Source: Craspedostauros australis (taxonomy: Eukaryota > Bacillariophyta > Bacillariophyceae > Mastogloiales > Achnanthaceae). From it: DNA of 64,000 nucleotides. Below the pieces are notes generated by a model, which made no database searches, was not told the DNA's origin, and saw nothing but the letters and a program-made list of their open reading frames with translations. Below, one piece after another: positions 58,412-64,000 of the stretch (its first letter is position 1; the number at the start of each line of letters is the position of its first letter). The position numbers were made by a program, and so were the translations under genes. The DNA is taken from NCBI GenBank assembly GCA_026770025.1, contig JAMXDE010000012.1, positions 1,426,001 through 1,490,000 on the forward strand. The letters run 5' to 3'.

Positions 58412-61400
58412 TCATGACATCAAATCGGACTCCGCCAAGGCTTCCGTCACGCTCATGCCTCCAAATTGCTCCGCCATGGACTCCTCCAGCAACGATTCCA
58501 GCATGGCATTCTTCGGCTGGAATGGAGAATCGACCTTCTTTTGGCGAAGTTTGTACAGATCCAGCTTTTTGAACCATGGCATGCGGATGATGTCCTTGCC
58601 TCGGTTGGCCAACGAACCCAACCGCTGCGTTTGTTCTTTCACCAGCAGACCAGCAATGACATCTTCGCACTCTTCCGAAATGCCGTCCGGCAAAGCATAG
58701 TACTGCTCCTGAACGATGGACCGGAACAGCTCCATCTGATCCATGCCATCAAAGTAGAATGGATTCTCCCCAGCCACCATCTCATAGATAACAACTCCCA
58801 GTGCCCAATGATCGACCGCGACGCCGTGCCCTTGATTCATCACCATTTCTGGTGCAAGGTAGTTCGGTGTACCGCACAGCGTGTACGTCTTGTCGGCAAC
58901 GAATTTGGCTGTTATCATAGACGGCGTCACAATTGCAGTTGTTGGTCAGTTGCGGTTATGATTGCCACAACGTTTCATCACGAGAGTAGGGTATTTCGTT
59001 TGACAACGATTGAGGATGTGGAACAAATACACGTACAGCAGGTAGCGAAAATAGAAAAAAGTTCGTGTGAGACTCGGCATTTCATTCAGCCTGCTGTTGC
59101 ACTCAACGTGTCATGCTGCACTCAACAAGTCCAGAAACGACAACGCCCAATCACACCGGTGATGGCCATGCAGGTACGGTACTTACCGAATCCAAAATCG
59201 CAGATCATCGGATATCCGTCCTTGTCGATCAAGATATTCTCCGGCTTCAAGTCACGGTACACGTAGTGGCGTCTGTGCATGTACTCCAGCGTGTCGGCGA
59301 CGACCATGGCATAGAATCTGGCATCATCCTCTGGAATTCCAGAATACCACAGTCCGTCATCGCCCTGCTGGTGGATGACGTTGAACAGTTCACCACCGTG
59401 GACCAATCCCATCATGATGTACAGATTGTGCTTGTCTTCGTAATGATGGACGAGGTTGACGATGTACGGGTGGTCCATCAGTCCCATGACATGCATCTCT
59501 CTCTTGATGACGTCGACAGAGTCGCCTCGTGTCGGGTCGTCCTTCTTTTGGATCTTCAAGGCAAAGTGATGCTTCTCCCCGCTGCTCATGTTGGCAGATA
59601 CCAGCCACACCTCGCCGAATTGACCTTCTCCAAGAATGTCATGCCGCTTGAGATCATCCAGGGCGATGTTGAGCTTGACGGAATTGCGCAGTGTGGAGGT
59701 CGATGATGCCTTGAGCCAATCGACTGTGGTTTGCGATTTGAGTGCGGGCGGCATCATGGCGAGTATCGCGTCATCATCATCATCATCATCGAGACTTCCG
59801 ACGCCATTCTGCTGACCCTTGGCGACCGGTGCGTTCATTCCAGGTGGCAACGCTGCGCTCTGCAGCATCGCTGTGTCAAAGATGATGCGGCAATCGGAGA
59901 GGGTGAGGATCCCCACCACGCAATTCTCGCTTGCCGTTGCTGTGTACTTGGCCAGGGTGGTTGTCGAGCTCGACTTGTCGCTGCGTCCGGACTCGGCATC
60001 CATGAGCATGTGTTCGAGGCCGAAGTAGCCGAAGGGTCGGATGACTTCGTTCTTCTTCTTCGTCTTGGCGGAGCCTCCAGACAGGGTGACGCTTCCCTCG
60101 AGCACCAAGTACAACGCAGCCTCCGTTTGCTTGAGATGCTGGAAGATGACTGTGCCCGCATCATATTTCTCATCGATGACGACTCCAGCCAATTCATCGA
60201 GCTCGTCTTCTTCCAAATCGGCATTCTCGAACTCTTCGATGCTTGCCTGTTGATGGCATGTTGCGCAGAGTATGGGCGTGGTAATGGTGTAGTGTAGTGT
60301 CGTGAAGTGCAGAGTCATTCGAAGTGGTATCATGCAGAGCAACAGAAATGTGGGAAATGAATGTGAGAAACCATGCTGAAATTGCTCGTTGTCCATCCCG
60401 CATGGCGCCATTGAGGATGCACGCTGCAAGCACCACACAATATAATCACGAAGATCGCGGTTGCTGCAATCCTGCCTCGTTCATTTTTGTAGTCGCAGAG
60501 CGCAGCACTTACCAACGTCTTTCTATCTTGCGCCTTCGTGACCAACCGAGAGAAGGTACCGAGGACGCGCTCGAAGGTCTTTCGCTTCATGAAGAAGCCC
60601 AATCCCTTGGTCTTGACAATGTAGGTGTACTTGGACGGCTCATTGGTCGCGAGCGACACTTCGCCGAAGCAACTGCCCGACTGCAGCATCGTGACGCCGC
60701 CGTCGGCATCGATCTGCTCGATCTCTCCGTCGTCGAGCAGGTAGAAGGCCGTGAATCGTTCCCCGCAGGTTCCCAGCACGTCGCCGACCTCGAAGACCTT
60801 GGGCGTCATGGCCTTGCCGAGTCGCTTGATGTCGCTGCTGGACAGGTCCTTGAGGAAGGATACGTTTTGCAGCAGGTGGACCTTGGTTTTTTCTGATTCG
60901 TTGGTCTGGTGGTGCAGCATGGTGCGGAAGGTGGTCTTGTCGACGCGGAAGAGCTTGCAGCGATCGGATTCGACGACGACGGTGGCGGCGCGCGGGCAGG
61001 AGTAGAGCAGGGCCAGTTCGCCGAAGGAGGCTCCGGTCGTGGCCGATCCGACGACGTCCGTGTTGACCATGAACTTGACCGTGCCCTCCCCGATGATGTA
61101 GAAGTAATCGCCGCGCGATCCCTGCTTGATGATGACGGAGTCCCTCTCGACCCCGAGGGGTTCCATGGCTTTGGCGAGCGATTTCCTCTGTCGGGAGGTC
61201 ATCTTTTGGAAGAAAATGTTTTCCTGCAGGGCCTGCGTGATGAGGTTGATGAATGAGTCGGACGTTTGGTAGGACGGCGGAACGAATTTGGATCTGAGGC
61301 TGGAGACCTTGCTGCCGTGACCGGCAGTTGTCGCCGCCGAATTGGAGGACGCCGCTGCTGCGTCGCCGTTCGTCGGGGATCGCTGTGGTGCCGAAGGCGG

Positions 61401-61724
61401 CGTGTCGCGCTCGAAGACTTCCTGGAGCTTGCGTGGCGCATGTCCCTGTTGGTCATGTCCCGAGATCTTCTTGACCTTGAAGGCCTTGCGGTACTGCTTC
61501 ACGGCTTGCTCGTTGGCCTGCTGGAATTTGGATTGCTGCCGCTTGGGCGCGGTGAGGCCCGTCTTTCCGCCCTTGCCATCCCTGGAACTCTTGTCTGATT
61601 TGGGCACGTTGCCTTGCACGGCGAACGGAGTGGCTCCCTTGTCTCGGCTCTTCCACATCTTGAGCTTGCTGCCGAAGGTGCGCGGCTTCTTCTTGTCGCT
61701 TTCATCCTTCGGTGATCGCGGCAT
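58412..61724 (-). CDS. Second PKG-type kinase with three cyclic-nucleotide-binding domains, three exons
   Basis: Exons 61724-60513, 60246-59187 and 58908-58412 encode 922 residues. A basic N-terminal tail (1-~150) precedes cNBD-A with a textbook cassette GASFGELALLYSCPRAATV. cNBD-B has GSCFGEVSLATNEPSKYTY: the key Arg is lost. cNBD-C (FGLEHMLMDAE) is degenerate. A run of seven Asp (~555-561) sits in the linker. The kinase (~604-860) has GEGQFGEVW, FALKI, YRDLKPEN, DFGFAKF (split over exons 2 and 3) and TYTLCGTPNYLAPE. Splicing is phase 0 then phase 1. Unlike the larger paralogue at 46248-50993, only one regulatory site looks competent here. Predicted role: cGMP- or cAMP-responsive Ser/Thr kinase. 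Confidence 0.9.
58909..59186 (-). other. Intron 2 of the second PKG-type gene
   Basis: A 278-base phase-1 intron with donor TTCG|GTAAGT and acceptor ATAACAG. It splits DFGFG|AKFV inside the DFG motif region; splicing restores DFGFAKF. Confidence 0.88.
60247..60512 (-). other. Intron 1 of the second PKG-type gene
   Basis: A 266-base phase-0 intron with donor ACGTTG|GTAAGT and acceptor ATCAACAG. It joins AQDRKTL to ASIEEFENAD between cNBD-B and cNBD-C. Confidence 0.88.
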
Positions 61725-64000
61725 GGTTGCTGTTGCTACTGTTGCTGCTACTGTTGCTACTGTGAATTATGGGAAAGAACCTGGCTGAGATTTCCTGAGA
61801 TGTCCGCAGTTTGCGATGTCTCTGTTTGCGTCTGCCTTGGTTGTGACCAATGTTCGCTCACCAGCCAAGCGCGAACTCTTGCAGGCACAAGATGCAGGAT
61901 ACTCCAACGCGATTGGTGCAGCCTTGTTTCTTGCTCGCTGAGTGTGGCTACGAGTCTGCGTGTTAGCACTACAATATATTATATATTATGTCTGTTGAGT
62001 CTGCCGCAGAAGTCAAACAGTCTCTCGTGTTGCGTTTGTGATTTCGCCAATGTTGTCGATGTTGACGATGGTGTCGATGTTGACGATGGTGTCGATGTTG
62101 TGGGAGGAGCGAGAGGCACAAGAGAGTGACGCGGTTGGATGGAGTCACTGGTGTCGTCGTTGATTGTGTTCCCAAGGGTGGTCCATACCCACGATGTCAG
62201 TCATCCTTCGCCATCTCTCTGTCGCAGCGGACCATCCCCGTTTTGTTTGCCCAAAGATCGTGCAGGTTTCGTGCGTCCCGCATGAAGGCACGCGAAGTCA
62301 CTTCACCTTCGGCTTTCCGCACTTCTGTGCAGCTAATTAAATCGCTTTCACGTGTTGACCAGTGGTACACATCCCCACGCGGTTCTATGTTCGTATTCTG
62401 TGCGAACGCAAAAGGATGCCGTGACCCTTTGGCGTCACATTTCGCAATCTCGCATGCCTCATGCGGCTACTTCGCTCAACACCGTTTGCCTCAGATCCAT
62501 TCCGAGAGATGCGAAAGACCAATACCACACAGCGCTGTGGTCAAAAGGAAGAATCTGGTGGAAATCATCTCACAGTTCGTCAATCTGAGGCTTGGACAAG
62601 AGTGTCAAAGTGCACAATCCCGGCGAAGCAACGGGCAAGATGATCAGCTGACCAAACCGCCCGAAGTCACAGTTAGGAGATTGGAGACTTCCATGTACAT
62701 CGCATGTGGCCGTGTATCCCCGTGCCTCGCAGAATGGAGCAAGGTGGAATGCTGTATCATTCCGTGCACAGAGCTCGACTGGAATCAACAGCAGTACCTA
62801 TTACATAATATTATATTATCATAGAATGCTCAATTGACGACGACCCCTTTCCATTCCATCATGGCTGAGGCAAGCGCAATAACAAGGACTACCACTCGCA
62901 ATTGCGCTGCTCAACCCTGACGATGACGAGATGGAAAGACAGCAGCGACGACAACGATGATATGCTCGCCAACAGCGGACGATAAACAGGGGTTGGCGAA
63001 GATCTACATCACACTTCACGACAAGATTGGAGACCTCGTCGCGATGAAGCTTTGCACCGGCAGCAGCAACCAAGAAGTATCGCCGCCGGCGGAGATTTGG
63101 CACGACAGGCAGTCGCAGATGGAGCTCTGAATAGCAAGTGCAGGCCTGATGCCGTCCTTATCGCGACTGATGAGAACAAACCACGTTGGTTCCATGATGA
63201 GAACGCAGGATTCCTTTCGCAGACGAACAATTCTTTGCTCGAGTGGGCCTCCAAATGATGCTTCAACCGTTTGGCCATCTCACGGAAGCATCATGCGATG
63301 AATCGATCAACGACTTCGACTGCTCAATCTACGACATGTCCGTGCTATGGCAGGATTGTACACTATGGAAAGAGACAACCTCTCGTCGTTAAAATAAATG
63401 GCGACAGGAGTCGGAATGTATGCCAAGCACAACAACAGATGCACGATCACATCAAAGAATGAAGCAAGAACAATACAGAACAAACGCAACTGTGAAAGTC
63501 CGAACTTCGAACAGCACATGCCTGTCAATGAAATGCATCTGATGTGGCCATCATGCCATACACTCTCTGAAACAACGCAGTGCCCTCTCTCTTTGAATAG
63601 AATAGAATATATTAGGATTATTAAACTAGGGAATGGTATTGTGCAATACAATCGAGTAACGTAGAGCACACGAAGTTCTCACACAATCAAAGCAACAGGC
63701 CAGACTCATGCGCATTCCGTGGGAGCTGTGTGCACGGATTGCTCACCGCGTTTGGCTGGTGCTGGTATTCCACGTTTGCAAACTGTGGGTGATTCGTGCA
63801 TGTGATTGGCAATTTCGTTTTCTCTGCGATTTCTGAGTCGTTCCAGCCTTTCAGTCACACTTACGAATCGGTCACGAACAAGTCAATTTTGGCGCCAACA
63901 GAGAACAATAGTACTTGTAGAGTTCCTTCTCCTGATGAACAAGGACTAGCTGGACCAACCAATCGCACAATTCTCACGCACACGCAAAACACAACAACAA
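61725..64000. other. Gene-poor spacer to the end of the window
   Basis: No supported gene in 2.3 kb. It has an 18-base tandem repeat at 62052-62100 and A/T islands at 61973-61990 (AATATATTATATATTATG), 62795-62822 and 63600-63625. The last bases show an ACACAACAACAA end, perhaps another C/A leader cut by the window edge. Confidence 0.45.
62052..62100. repeat. 18-base tandem repeat (GATGTTGACGATGGTGTC)
   Basis: About 2.7 copies of GATGTTGACGATGGTGTC, upstream of the second PKG-type gene. No coding role seen. Confidence 0.8.

Overview
The window is a segment of a microbial eukaryote nuclear genome. Evidence: spliced genes with GT..AG introns (gtgagt or gtaagt donors), long gene-poor spacers, no operons, and eukaryote-only families (YEATS, TRAPPC1, ARF, GBP-type GTPase, PKG, TMEM19, TMEM42). 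Several proteins carry an N-terminal secretory leader followed by a presequence-like stretch, which resembles the bipartite targeting of algae with secondary plastids. Together with PKG-type kinases and few introns this suggests a stramenopile (diatom-like) or related chromalveolate protist. That assignment is inference; no rRNA or organelle marker is present.

Layout. 3-8 kb: a SnoaL/NTF2-fold protein with a disordered N-terminus, a heme-less-looking truncated-globin-like protein, and a V-ATPase c-type proteolipid with a long acidic loop. 10.6-17.9 kb: four genes on the plus strand, an ABHD4/5-like hydrolase, a TMEM42-RING-MYND fusion, an RNase H-fold protein and a spliced prolyl 4-hydroxylase. 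18-21.6 kb, minus strand: a proteasome alpha-like protein with a signal peptide, then a second copy of the SnoaL-type family. 24-28 kb: a guanylate-binding-protein-like GTPase ending in a CaaX-like motif, and a small secreted acidic protein. 29-33.5 kb: a 1426-residue protein joining a vast disordered region, an ankyrin-like segment and the C-terminal actin-binding domain of cyclase-associated protein. 34.5-38.2 kb: TMEM19/DUF92, a spliced YEATS (Yaf9/GAS41) protein and TRAPPC1. 39.7-45.5 kb: a DegT-family aminotransferase whose signal peptide lies on its own exon, and an O-methyltransferase-like protein with a leader. 46-51 kb and 58.4-61.7 kb: two cGMP-dependent-kinase-type proteins, flanking an ARF GTPase, an unrecognised leader-bearing membrane protein and a fucosyltransferase-like glycosyltransferase.

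The genes do not form one pathway. Two themes recur: secretory, glycan and organelle-targeted functions (P4H, glycosyltransferase, TRAPPC1, ARF, DegT, OMT, proteasome-like) and cyclic-nucleotide or actin signalling (two PKGs, the CAP C-domain fusion). Many start codons follow C/A-rich leaders such as CAA or CACAA runs. Spacers of 1-3 kb hold no supported gene, but carry short A/T islands (TATAATA-like) and microsatellites. Splice junctions were inferred by hand from frame, GT/AG sites and family alignment recalled from knowledge; no searches were run.
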